Shown here piece by piece: positions 1 through 7,912 of a stretch of 64,000 nt of DNA. Numbering within the stretch: position 1 is the stretch's first letter; the number at the start of each line of letters is the position of its first letter. This DNA is from Xanthobacter oligotrophicus. GTDB taxonomy: Bacteria > Pseudomonadota > Alphaproteobacteria > Rhizobiales > Xanthobacteraceae. Position numbers and translations under genes: made by a program. The notes beneath the pieces are model-generated. The model saw only the letters and a list, made by a program, of their open reading frames with translations, ran no database searches and was not told the origin of the DNA. The stretch lies in contig NZ_VTTL01000004.1 in the NCBI RefSeq assembly GCF_008364685.1, forward strand, positions 357,559 through 421,558. The letters run 5' to 3'.

Positions 1-253
1 GGTCCACGATGGCGGTCTTGTGCGGCACCGTCACCACGAAGCCGCCGAGGCTTTTCATGGTCTTGAGGCCGGCGACCAGGGTCGCGAGGTCGTCCGGGGC
101 GACCTGGAACGGCACCATCACCCCGTCGCGGCCCTCGCGCGCCATCAGCGCATTGAGCATCTGCGGCGTCTTCACGTGATGGATGGGGTCCGCGAGGATG
201 CCGTAGACCCGGGTCAGGCCGGTGATCTCGCGGGTGGTCGGAGCAGTGGTCAT
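1..253 (-). CDS. Shikimate dehydrogenase-like protein, N-terminal part (cut by window edge)
   Basis: Only residues 1-84 are visible; the gene runs off the left edge. The frame has the N-terminal substrate-binding fold of the AroE/YdiB family: a G-x4-P segment at residues 18-23, a PF-x-V strand at 48-51, and VTVPHK at 74-79, whose Lys79 matches the catalytic lysine of shikimate dehydrogenases. The substrate loop reads HHVKTP (25-30), where AroE proteins normally have HSxSP; the two serines that hold the shikimate carboxylate are Val and Thr here. It is therefore probably not the biosynthetic AroE but a paralogue acting on another hydroxy acid. It lies 29 bp downstream of livF on the same strand, so it is probably cotranscribed with the importer. 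Confidence 0.75.
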   Translation of the reverse strand, partial: MTTAPTTREITGLTRVYGILADPIHHVKTPQMLNALMAREGRDGVMVPFQVAPDDLATLVAGLKTMKSLGGFVVTVPHKTAIVD

Positions 254-282
254 GGGGCAGGTTCCGGGGGTGGCCCGAAGGC

Positions 283-987
283 TCAGATGCCGAGGTAGGC
301 GGTCTTGATGTGCGGGTCGGACAAAAGGCCGATGCCGGTGTTCTCGAGGGCGATCTGGCCGTTCTCGATCACATAGGCGCGGTCGGCGATCTTCAGGGCG
401 TGGAACGCCTTCTGCTCCACCAGCAGCACGGTTGTGCCGGTCTTGCAGATGCGGTCGATGACGTCGAACATCTGCTGCACGATGATGGGGGCAAGGCCCA
501 GCGAGGGTTCATCCAGCATCAGCAGCTTGGGCTTCGCCATCAGCCCGCGGGCGATGGCCACCATCTGCTGCTCGCCGCCGGAGAGGGAGCCGGCGAGTTG
601 GTCGAGGCGCTCGCGCACGCGAGGGAAGATGTCCAGCACCTCGTCGAAGCGCTGGGCCATGCCGGCGCGGACCTTGGGGTGGTAGCCGCCCATCAGCACG
701 TTGTCGCGCACGCTCATCACCGGGAACAGCTGGCGTGCTTCCGGCACCATGATGAGGCCTGCGCCGACGATCTCGTCCGGGGGCAGGCGGTCGATGCGCT
801 GGCCGTCGAACTCGATGCTGCCGGCGGTCGGCTTCACGAGGCCCGAGATGGCGCGCAGCAGCGTCGTCTTGCCGGCGCCGTTGGAGCCGATGATGGTCAC
901 CACCTCGCCGCGCCCCACCCGGAGCGACACGTCCTGGAGGATGACAGTGCGGCCGTAGCCGGCGGTGATCTCAGAGACCTTGAGCAT
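283..987 (-). CDS. livF: Branched-chain-type ABC transporter ATPase LivF
   Basis: 234 residues, the usual LivF length. Walker A is GSNGAGKTT at residues 34-42, the ABC signature is LSGGEQQ near 135, and Walker B LLMLDEPSLG follows near 155. It is one of the two cytoplasmic ATPases that energise uptake of branched-chain amino acids or, in many paralogues, aromatic or other carboxylic acids. Its ATG lies inside the end of the upstream livM-livG fusion (17 bp overlap), so translation is coupled. The neighbouring dehydrogenases suggest the substrate is a catabolic carbon source rather than leucine, but the sequence does not identify it. Confidence 0.9.
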   Translation of the reverse strand: MLKVSEITAGYGRTVILQDVSLRVGRGEVVTIIGSNGAGKTTLLRAISGLVKPTAGSIEFDGQRIDRLPPDEIVGAGLIMVPEARQLFPVMSVRDNVLMGGYHPKVRAGMAQRFDEVLDIFPRVRERLDQLAGSLSGGEQQMVAIARGLMAKPKLLMLDEPSLGLAPIIVQQMFDVIDRICKTGTTVLLVEQKAFHALKIADRAYVIENGQIALENTGIGLLSDPHIKTAYLGI

Positions 988-2818
988 CGACGAAATCCTC
1001 TCCGAGATAGGCCTCGATCACCCGTCTCTCGCGCACCACGGCGTCGGGCTTGCCTTCGGCGATCACCTTGCCGCTGTCGATCACCACGATGCGGTCGGAC
1101 AGGCTCATGATGGCCTGCATGTTGTGCTCGATGGCGATCACGGTGACGCCGGTGTCGCGGATGGCGCGGATCAGCTCCACCATCTTCAGGGTGTCGGATT
1201 GGCTCTGGCCGGCCATCACCTCGTCCAGCAGCAGGATGGCGGGCTCGGTCGCGAGCGTGCGCGCCACCTCCAGCCGCTTCAGGCCGCCGATGGGCAGGGT
1301 TCCCGCCTCCAGGTCCTTCACGTCGTCGAGGCCCATGAGCTTCGCCACCCTCAAGGCGACGGCGCGGGCATCGTCCACGGAGCGATGGCGCAGGAAGGCG
1401 CCGATCATGATGTTCTCCAGCACGCTCAGCTTGCCGAAGGGCTGGACGATCTGGAAGGTGCGGCCGATGCCGAGCCGGGCGAAAGCGTCCGGCGAACTGG
1501 GCTGGTGCCACTTGCCGTCGGGGCCGAGGATCTCGATGGTGCCGGCATTGGGGGTGAGGAAGCCCGAGAGCTGGGCGAAGACGGTGGTCTTGCCGGCGCC
1601 GTTGGGGCCGATCACGCCCAGGATCTCGCCCCGCTTCAGGGTGAGGGAGACGTTGTCGGTGGCGGTCAGCCCGCCGAAGCGCTTGACGAGGTTCTGCGCC
1701 TTCAGCACCACCTCGCCGGGGGTGCCGGTGATGATCTTGGTGGCGGGCGCGACCACATCCGCGCGCGTCCGTCCGCCGCCGGGCAGCCTGTCGATGAGGC
1801 GCACCACGAACGGGCCGAAGGTGCCCACGAGGCCGCCCGGCAGGGTCAGCGTGATGATGACCAGCACGGACCCATAGACGAAGCCATGCAGGCCGTTGGC
1901 CGAGGCCCCGAGCCAGCCGCGGGCGAGTTCCGCGAGCGGAACCACCAGCACCGTGCCGAGCAGGGGCCCCGCCACCGTCCCGAGGCCGCCTATCAGGGCA
2001 AACATGGCGATCTCGATGGCGGTGGCGAGGGAGAACAGCGTCGCGGGCTCCAGGAAGGTCATGTACATGGCGTGGAAGGTGCCCACCAATGCGGTGAGCG
2101 CCGCCGAGATCGCCATGGCCCAGAGCTTGACGCCGTTGATGTTGATGCCCGCCGCCTGGGCCGCGCTGTCGCGTTCACGAACAGCTGTGAGCGCATAGCC
2201 GAGGCGGGAATGGCGGATCGCGTAGGACACCGCCAGGCAGAGCACCAGAAGTCCGAATGCAATGTAGAGATAGTTGATCTTGTCGCGGAAGATCATCCAC
2301 GGCCAGCCGATCTGCAGCGGCACCACGAGGCCGGCCGAGCCGCCGGTGACCCCGTTGAAGTGGATGGACAACAGCCGCACCACCTCCAGGAAGGCGATGG
2401 TGGCCAGCGAGAAGAACGGCCCGCGCAGGCGGAAGCAGGGATAGCCGATGCCCAGGCTGACGAGGGCCGCCAGCGCCGCGCCAGCGATCATGCCGATCCA
2501 GGGCGACAGGCCGAAATGGGTCAGCAGCAGCGCTGCCGTATAGCCGCCCAGGCCGTAGAACACCGTGTGGCCCAGCGACAGCTGCCCGGCATAGCCGCCC
2601 AGGATGTTCCAGGCGGTGGAGAGCGCCCCGAACACGCAGATGGTGACGAACACATGCACCATGAAGGTGGAGCCCGACCAGGCCGGGATGATGACCAGCA
2701 GCGACAGGGCGATCAGCGCGCAATAGACGCGCGGATCGGTGAGCCGGGACAGGACCGAGAGCCCGCCGGGGGTAGGGGCGGTCCGGGAGTCCTTGAGCGA
2801 GGAGTCGTGAAGGCTCAT
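971..2818 (-). CDS. Fused LivM permease - LivG ATPase of a branched-chain-type ABC importer
   Basis: One continuous 615-residue frame. Residues 30-340 are a LivM-type permease with many hydrophobic helices and the GYAGQLSLGH motif near 75-84. After a short linker (about 345-370) comes a LivG-type ATPase with Walker A GPNGAGKTT at 404-412. The usual LivG signature is altered (LPIGGLKRLEVAR instead of LSYGQ-type) and Walker B reads LLLDEVMAG where DEP is normal; the Walker B aspartate and glutamate are kept. Fusion of inner-membrane channel and ATPase occurs in some liv-type systems but is uncommon. It sits 4 bp from livH and overlaps livF, forming a tight transport operon. Confidence 0.88.
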   Translation of the reverse strand: MSLHDSSLKDSRTAPTPGGLSVLSRLTDPRVYCALIALSLLVIIPAWSGSTFMVHVFVTICVFGALSTAWNILGGYAGQLSLGHTVFYGLGGYTAALLLTHFGLSPWIGMIAGAALAALVSLGIGYPCFRLRGPFFSLATIAFLEVVRLLSIHFNGVTGGSAGLVVPLQIGWPWMIFRDKINYLYIAFGLLVLCLAVSYAIRHSRLGYALTAVRERDSAAQAAGININGVKLWAMAISAALTALVGTFHAMYMTFLEPATLFSLATAIEIAMFALIGGLGTVAGPLLGTVLVVPLAELARGWLGASANGLHGFVYGSVLVIITLTLPGGLVGTFGPFVVRLIDRLPGGGRTRADVVAPATKIITGTPGEVVLKAQNLVKRFGGLTATDNVSLTLKRGEILGVIGPNGAGKTTVFAQLSGFLTPNAGTIEILGPDGKWHQPSSPDAFARLGIGRTFQIVQPFGKLSVLENIMIGAFLRHRSVDDARAVALRVAKLMGLDDVKDLEAGTLPIGGLKRLEVARTLATEPAILLLDEVMAGQSQSDTLKMVELIRAIRDTGVTVIAIEHNMQAIMSLSDRIVVIDSGKVIAEGKPDAVVRERRVIEAYLGEDFVDAQGL

Positions 2819-2822
2819 CGTG

Positions 2823-3695
2823 TCACTCCGTGCCGCGGCCGAGGCCGAACAGGCCGGTGGGCTTGAAGATGAGGATCAGGAGGAACAGCGCGAAGTAGAC
2901 GACCTCTTTCAGGTCGGGCGCGATGTAATAGCCGGAGAGGCTGTCCACGAGGCCGATGATCATGGCCCCGAAGAAGGCGCCGTACATGGAGCGCATGCCG
3001 CCCAGCACCACCACCACGAAGGCGGTGAGCACGAAATAGGTGCCGATGGTGGGTGTCACCGGATAAAGCGGCATCACCAGCGCGCTGGCAAGGCCCACGC
3101 AGGCCGCGCCCATGCCGAAGGCGATGACGTAGATCTTGTCCACCTTCACGCCCATCAGCAGCGCCGCGTTGCGGTTCTGCGCCGTGGCGCGGATGGCGCG
3201 GCCCAGCGCGGTGGACTGCATGAACAGGTGCAGCCCCGCCACCAGCGCCAGCGCGCAGACGAACATCACGATCTGCCCTTTCACCAGGGTGAAGCCGGCG
3301 ACCTGGACCGAGCCCTGCGCCGAAGACGGCGGCACCGAATAAAGATCGGCGCCGAACAGCAGCAGCGCGAGATTCACCAGCGCGGTGGACAAGCCCACCG
3401 TGGCGAAGATCTGGATATGCTCGTCGGCGGAAAGCAGCGGCTGGATGATGAAGCGCTGCACCAGCGCGCCGAGGGCGAACAGCAGCAGCACCACGGGAAT
3501 CGCGGATGCATAGGGATGCAGGCCGAACTTCGCGGCGAGCAGGTAGGCCGCATACATGCCGACCATCAGGAACTCGCCATGGGCGAAGTTCACCACCCGG
3601 ACGATGCCGAAGATGAGGGTGAGGCCGACGCTGATGATGGCATACATGCTGCCGAGCAGGATGCCGTTGAGCACCAGCTGAATGAGAACGTCCAT
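2823..3695 (-). CDS. livH: Branched-chain-type ABC transporter permease LivH
   Basis: 290 residues, typical LivH length, almost entirely hydrophobic with about eight transmembrane segments. The early GSMYAIISVGLTLIFGIVRV stretch and the NFAHGEF motif (near residues 37-43) are hallmarks of LivH. It would form the inner-membrane channel together with the LivM half of the next gene. ATG start at 3695. The 163 bp between it and livK hold a strong hairpin that may lower permease expression relative to the binding protein. Confidence 0.9.
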   Translation of the reverse strand: MDVLIQLVLNGILLGSMYAIISVGLTLIFGIVRVVNFAHGEFLMVGMYAAYLLAAKFGLHPYASAIPVVLLLFALGALVQRFIIQPLLSADEHIQIFATVGLSTALVNLALLLFGADLYSVPPSSAQGSVQVAGFTLVKGQIVMFVCALALVAGLHLFMQSTALGRAIRATAQNRNAALLMGVKVDKIYVIAFGMGAACVGLASALVMPLYPVTPTIGTYFVLTAFVVVVLGGMRSMYGAFFGAMIIGLVDSLSGYYIAPDLKEVVYFALFLLILIFKPTGLFGLGRGTE

Positions 3696-3783
3696 CGCGC
3701 TCCGCTCCAGTTGTGTTCGCGGGGTCTTTCGGCACGGGGCCGGACATGGGGTGAATAGCTTGGTGAATGCTTTGGGGATGCTT

Positions 3784-3814
3784 GCCCCCGCGCGAGGCCA
3801 GATCGCGCGGGGGC
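3784..3814 (-). terminator. Strong hairpin between livK and livH (attenuator-like)
   Basis: A perfect 12-bp inverted repeat (3784-3795 with 3803-3814, arms GCCCCCGCGCGA and complement) with a 7-nt loop lies 45 bp past the livK stop. No T-run follows on the minus strand. Such hairpins after a binding-protein gene usually protect its mRNA or partly terminate, giving more binding protein than permease; that role is inferred. Confidence 0.55.
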
Positions 3815-3858
3815 TGCGCGGCGACCCGACGGGGGCGCCGCAGGCAATCGGAAAAGCG

Positions 3859-5085
3859 TCAGTTGGCGCCGACGCCGGTCTTCAGCTTGGCGACCGCGGC
3901 CGCCTCGGGGAACACGGTGACGAGGTTGCCGCCCTGCCACTGCATGAGGAAGGGCTGGGCGCGGGTGTTCTGGCCCTGCTCGGAGAACTTGGCGCCCCAG
4001 CCGGTGGCGGTCTCGCCCACGGGGATGTCCACCTTCAGCACGGCGGCGCGCACCTTGTCGGCGTCCGTGCTCTTGGCGCTGGCGATGGCGTCGAAGAACA
4101 CCTTGGCGCCCATATAGTTGGCCAGCGAATGGCCGGAGCGCGGATCGATGCCGTACTTCGCCTTGTACTTCGCCACGAATTCCGTGAGGCCGGGAGTGGC
4201 CTTGGGGTTCGTGTTGAACTGGGTGAAGTCCACGTCGAGGGCGCCTTCCATGTTCTCCGCGCCCACGGCCTGCATGGTGTCCCGGGTGGAATAGCCGCCG
4301 CCGGCGCCCATCACCGCCTTGGGCTTGTAGCCCTGGTCCTTCATCTGGCGGAAGAACAGCACGGTGTCGTTCTGGTAGGAGGTCTGCAGCACCACGTCCA
4401 CACCGGCCGACTTGAGGCGCAGGATGACCGGGGTCAGGTCCACGGACTTCGCCGAATAGGGCAGGACCTCGACTACGTTGAGGCCCTTCTCCTTGGCACG
4501 GGTCTTCTGATAGCCGGAGACCGTCTGGCCGTAGAGGCTGTCCTCGTGGATGATGCCGACCTTGAGGTCCGTCGCCTTCACGCCGAGGGCCGGAGCCACC
4601 GCCTCGATCACCGAATCCACCATGCGGTTGGCGAAGTCACGGGCCGTGGCATTGGTGCGGAAGACGTATTTGAAGCCGCGTTCGGTGATGGGATCGGACA
4701 CCGCGCCCAGCTCGAAATAGGGCACGCCGGCGAGCTCGGTCACCTGCGTCGCCGCCAGCGACAGGGACGAGGAGTAAGTGCCGAAAATGGCCGAGACCTT
4801 GTCCACGGAGGTGAGGCGCCGGGCCTCGCCCACCGCTTGGTTGGGATCGACCGCGTCGCCCTTGATGAACTCGATCTTCTTGCCGTCGATGCCGCCGGCT
4901 GCGTTGCGCTCTTCAACCGCCAGCTCGAAGCCGCGGAAGCTCTCGTCGCCCAGAAGCGCGAGGCCGCCCGAGAAGGGATAGAGGGCGCCAAATTTGACCG
5001 TGCCCTGGGCCGCCGCGGGTCCCGCGAAGGGGGAGACGGCAACAAGCAGTGCGGCGGCCAATGCCGCCCGCGCGAAACTCTTCAT
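3859..5085 (-). CDS. livK: Periplasmic substrate-binding protein of branched-chain-type ABC importer (LivK-like)
   Basis: 408 residues from the ATG at 5085, preceded by GAGGAGAC; a longer in-frame start at 5256 lacks a ribosome site and would bury the signal peptide. Residues 1-26 are a Sec signal ending in AAA. The mature part begins with the KFGALYPFSGGLALLGDE strand typical of type I periplasmic binding proteins, and NAAGGIDG follows near residue 62. It captures the substrate for the LivH/LivMG/LivF complex. It diverges from the qor/SDR genes with 230 bp between, a shared control region. Confidence 0.88.
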   Translation of the reverse strand: MKSFARAALAAALLVAVSPFAGPAAAQGTVKFGALYPFSGGLALLGDESFRGFELAVEERNAAGGIDGKKIEFIKGDAVDPNQAVGEARRLTSVDKVSAIFGTYSSSLSLAATQVTELAGVPYFELGAVSDPITERGFKYVFRTNATARDFANRMVDSVIEAVAPALGVKATDLKVGIIHEDSLYGQTVSGYQKTRAKEKGLNVVEVLPYSAKSVDLTPVILRLKSAGVDVVLQTSYQNDTVLFFRQMKDQGYKPKAVMGAGGGYSTRDTMQAVGAENMEGALDVDFTQFNTNPKATPGLTEFVAKYKAKYGIDPRSGHSLANYMGAKVFFDAIASAKSTDADKVRAAVLKVDIPVGETATGWGAKFSEQGQNTRAQPFLMQWQGGNLVTVFPEAAAVAKLKTGVGAN

Positions 5086-5201
5086 CGTCTCCTCCCTCGT
5101 CCGGCGCATCGGAGGCCGGCTCTTGCAACCCGTTATGCGGGCACGATTTTTAAGTGCCCGACGGCGGTGGGGCGGACATTGCCGCCCGTCTGGCGCTGCG
5201 G

Positions 5202-5230
5202 ATAATGCAGATAACCAAGTTGCCTGACAA
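5202..5230 (-). promoter_or_regulatory. Candidate sigma70 promoter of the livK operon
   Basis: On the minus strand, TTGTCA (5225-5230, 5 of 6 to TTGACA), a 17-bp spacer and CATTAT (5202-5207, 4 of 6 to TATAAT) lie about 117 bp upstream of the livK ATG. The site is in the only AT-richer part of this intergenic region. Prediction by eye only. Confidence 0.4.
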
Positions 5231-5232
5231 GT
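5218..5232. promoter_or_regulatory. Candidate operator for the FadR-type regulator
   Basis: A 15-bp dyad, AgTTG-N5-CAAgT, lies in the divergent livK/qor control region and covers the predicted livK -35 box. FadR-subfamily GntR repressors bind short dyads of this general form, and a FadR-type gene closes the rightward cluster. The link between regulator and site is inferred. I saw no second copy ahead of the regulator gene. Confidence 0.3.
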
Positions 5233-5315
5233 AGGACTTCTGTAGTTTTCCCGCATCGAGGTGCCCGCCGCGAAGAGGCGCCGACAAGACGCCTCGCGGA
5301 AGGCCCGAGGGAGGA

Positions 5316-6326
5316 ATGCCGGTGGTTGAAATTCCCAGTTCCATGCGCCATGCCCGATTCACCGGAGCCGGCGGACCGGAGGTCATTGCCATCGAGACCG
5401 CGCCGGTGCCCTGCCCCGGGCCGGGGCAGGTGCTGGTGGAGGTGGTGGCCGCGGGTGTCAATCGCCCCGACTGCCTCCAGCGCGCCGGCAATTATCCCCC
5501 GCCCCCCGGCGCCACGGAAATTCCGGGCCTCGAGATTGCGGGCCGCGTCGTCGCGCTCGGCGAGGGTGTTGAGTCTCTGAAGATCGGCGATGAAGTCTGT
5601 GCCCTGGTGATCTCGGGTGGCTATGCCGAGTATTGCGTGGCGGAAGCCCCGCTCTGCCTGCCGATTCCAAAGCCGCTTTCGCTGCTTGAGGCCGCCGGAC
5701 TGCCGGAAAACTATTACACCGTCTACGACAACGTCTTCACCCGCGGACGCCTGAAGTCGGGCGAGACCATCCTGATCCACGGCGGGTCGAGCGGCATCGG
5801 CTCCACCGCCATCCAGCTGGCGCACCATGCCGGAGCGCGTGTCATCGCCACCGCCGGCTCGCCGGAGAAGTGCGATTTCTGCCTGAAGCTGGGCGCGGAC
5901 GCCGCCATCGACTATCGCGCCAAGGACTTCGTCGCCGAGGTGAAGGCGCTGACTGACGGGCGCGGCGTTGACGAGATCCTCGACATGGTGGGCGGTCCCT
6001 ACGTGGCGCGCAACCTCCAGGCGCTGGCGGTGGAAGGGCGCCTCGTGCAGATCGCCTTCCTCCAGCCGAGCGAGGTCCAGATCGACCTCATGCCGGTGAT
6101 GCTGAAGCGCCTGACCTTCACCGGCTCCACCCTGCGCGCCCGCTCCGTGGCGCTGAAATCCGAGATCGCCGAAGCGCTGAAGCGGGACGTGTGGCCGCTG
6201 CTGGAGGCGGGCAAGATCAAGCCCTTCGTCCACGCCACCTTCCCGCTGGATCAGGCGCGGGAGGCCCATGCGCTCATGGAATCGAGCGCCCACCTCGGCA
6301 AGATCATGCTGGAGACCGGACGGTGA
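5316..6326 (+). CDS. NAD(P)H:quinone oxidoreductase, PIG3-type zinc-independent MDR
   Basis: 336 residues. The medium-chain reductase fold shows a GroES-like N-terminal half with GVNRPDCLQRAG near residue 46 and a Rossmann half with HGGSSGIGSTAIQLA near 152. The zinc-ligand cysteines of alcohol dehydrogenases are absent, as in the quinone oxidoreductase/PIG3 subfamily (about 325-335 residues). It likely transfers hydride from NADPH to a quinone or enone. GAGGGAGGA precedes the ATG; a second start, MRHARF, lies nine codons in. The following SDR gene overlaps its stop by 4 bp, so it heads the rightward operon. Confidence 0.85.
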   Translation: MPVVEIPSSMRHARFTGAGGPEVIAIETAPVPCPGPGQVLVEVVAAGVNRPDCLQRAGNYPPPPGATEIPGLEIAGRVVALGEGVESLKIGDEVCALVISGGYAEYCVAEAPLCLPIPKPLSLLEAAGLPENYYTVYDNVFTRGRLKSGETILIHGGSSGIGSTAIQLAHHAGARVIATAGSPEKCDFCLKLGADAAIDYRAKDFVAEVKALTDGRGVDEILDMVGGPYVARNLQALAVEGRLVQIAFLQPSEVQIDLMPVMLKRLTFTGSTLRARSVALKSEIAEALKRDVWPLLEAGKIKPFVHATFPLDQAREAHALMESSAHLGKIMLETGR

Positions 6327-7093
6327 ACTTGTCGTCTTCCCCCGTCGTTTTCGTCACCGGAGCAGGGCGCGGCATCGGCCGCGCCATGGCGGACGCCCAT
6401 GCGGATGCTGGCGCCGCCGTCGCCTATGTGGACTTTGATCCCGCCCTCGCCGAGGAGGCCGCCAACGCCGCCATCCAGCGCGGGGTGAAGGCCATTGGCC
6501 TTGCCGCCGACGTGGCCGACTATGCGGCCGTGGAAGCCGCCGCCCGCGCCGCCACCGAGGCGCTTGGGCCGGTGAGCGTGCTGGTCAACAATGCCGGCAT
6601 CTCGCCCAAGGGCGGGGCCGACGGGCGCCGGGCCGAGGCGCCGGACATGGACCCGGCCGAATGGCGGCGGGTGATCGACGTCAACCTCACCGGCGCTTTC
6701 AATTGCGTGCGGGCGCTGTCGCCGGGCATGAAGGCGTTGGGGCGCGGGCGCATCATCAACATCTCGTCGGTGGCGGGGCGCACCTATTGCGACATCGTGG
6801 GGGTGCATTATGCCGCCTCCAAGGCCGCCCTCATCGGCTTCACCAAGCATCTGGCGGGGGAGCTGGGGCCTTACGGCATAACGGTCAACGCTATCGCCCC
6901 CGGCCGCATCGACACCCCCATGGTGCGGGGCACCGCCACCGCCGCCAACGAGGCGGTGCGGCTCGTCACGCCCCTGCGCCGCCTCGGCCAGCCGGAGGAG
7001 GTGGCGGAGGTCTGCCGCTTCCTGTCGTCGGACGCTGCCGCCTTCGTCACCGGCCAGGTGATCGACGTGGCCGGCGGCTGGCTGATGACCTGA
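6323..7093 (+). CDS. SDR-family NAD(P)-dependent oxidoreductase (first of two)
   Basis: 256 residues from a GTG start that overlaps the qor stop (GTGA); the first in-frame alternative, at 6191, lies deep in qor. Classical short-chain dehydrogenase: cofactor motif TGAGRGIG near residue 12, NNAGI near 90, catalytic Ser about 146 and YAASK near 160, then the IAPGRIDTPM loop. The C-terminus GGWLMT is typical. Probably 3-oxoacyl-reductase-like in fold, but here oxidising or reducing a catabolic intermediate. Seventeen bases separate it from the next SDR gene. Substrate unknown. Confidence 0.85.
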   Translation: MNLSSSPVVFVTGAGRGIGRAMADAHADAGAAVAYVDFDPALAEEAANAAIQRGVKAIGLAADVADYAAVEAAARAATEALGPVSVLVNNAGISPKGGADGRRAEAPDMDPAEWRRVIDVNLTGAFNCVRALSPGMKALGRGRIINISSVAGRTYCDIVGVHYAASKAALIGFTKHLAGELGPYGITVNAIAPGRIDTPMVRGTATAANEAVRLVTPLRRLGQPEEVAEVCRFLSSDAAAFVTGQVIDVAGGWLMT

Positions 7094-7110
7094 AGTTCGG
7101 GAGGATCTCC

Positions 7111-7851
7111 ATGTTCGACTTCAGGAACCGGACCCTGCTGCTCACCGGCGCCAACGGCGGCATCTCCCGCGCCATCGCGGAGACCTTCTTCGCGCTCGGC
7201 GCCAATTGCGTGCTCACCGACCTGGACGAGGCTGGCATCGCCGCCTTCGCCCGGGAGCTGGACCCCAGCGGCACCCGCGCCGTCGGCATCCGGCAGGATG
7301 CGGCCGACCCTGCCGACGCCGACCGCGCCCTCGCGCTGGTGAAGGAGCGCTTCGGCGCGCTGGACGTGCTCGTCACCTCCGCCGGCCTCTACCGCGACCG
7401 CAAGGTGGCGGAGATGTCGGATGCCCACTGGCGCACCGGCATCGCGGTCAATCTCGACGGGGTATTCTACACCTGCCGGGCGGCCATCCCCCATTTCTCC
7501 GAAAACGCCGCCATCGTGAACGTCGCCTCCATGGCGGGGCATCGCGGCAGCGTGGGGCATGCGGACTATGCGGCGGCGAAGGGGGCGGTGCTCAACTTTT
7601 CCCGGACGCTGGCCATGGAGCTGGCGCCCCGGGTGCGGGTGAATTCCGTGTCCCCCGGCCTCATCGACACGCCCATGGTGCGCGGCCTGATGGACGCCAA
7701 CGGGGCGGCGCTGATCGCGGGAACGCCGGCGAAGCGGCTCGGCACGCCGCAGGAGGTCGCACGCGTGGTGGCCTTCCTTGCCTCCGACTGGGCCAGTTTC
7801 GTCACCGGCGAGACGGTCCATGTGAACGGTGGTCTTTATATTGCGAGTTGA
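7111..7851 (+). CDS. SDR-family NAD(P)-dependent oxidoreductase (second of two)
   Basis: 246 residues; GGGAGGA precedes the ATG. The cofactor motif is TGANGGIS (near 12-19), so the last glycine of the usual TGxxxGxG is serine. The next motif is TSAG rather than NNAG. The catalytic YAAAK is intact near residue 152 and VNSVSPGLIDTPM follows. It is a paralogue of the preceding gene, sharing the last third most clearly. The pair may carry out two successive oxidation steps on the substrate imported by the liv system; this is inferred from position only. Confidence 0.83.
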   Translation: MFDFRNRTLLLTGANGGISRAIAETFFALGANCVLTDLDEAGIAAFARELDPSGTRAVGIRQDAADPADADRALALVKERFGALDVLVTSAGLYRDRKVAEMSDAHWRTGIAVNLDGVFYTCRAAIPHFSENAAIVNVASMAGHRGSVGHADYAAAKGAVLNFSRTLAMELAPRVRVNSVSPGLIDTPMVRGLMDANGAALIAGTPAKRLGTPQEVARVVAFLASDWASFVTGETVHVNGGLYIAS

Positions 7852-7912
7852 GTTTGCAGATAGAGTCGCGCGATTTTGCGCGCGGCTCGGTCGGCTGAGC
7901 TAGGAGCAACGG

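Noticed and set aside
965..2866. 633-codon open frame on the plus strand across the liv genes
   Set aside because: Antisense shadow of the LivM-LivG gene, rich in Gly, Arg, Asp and His, with no recognisable fold.
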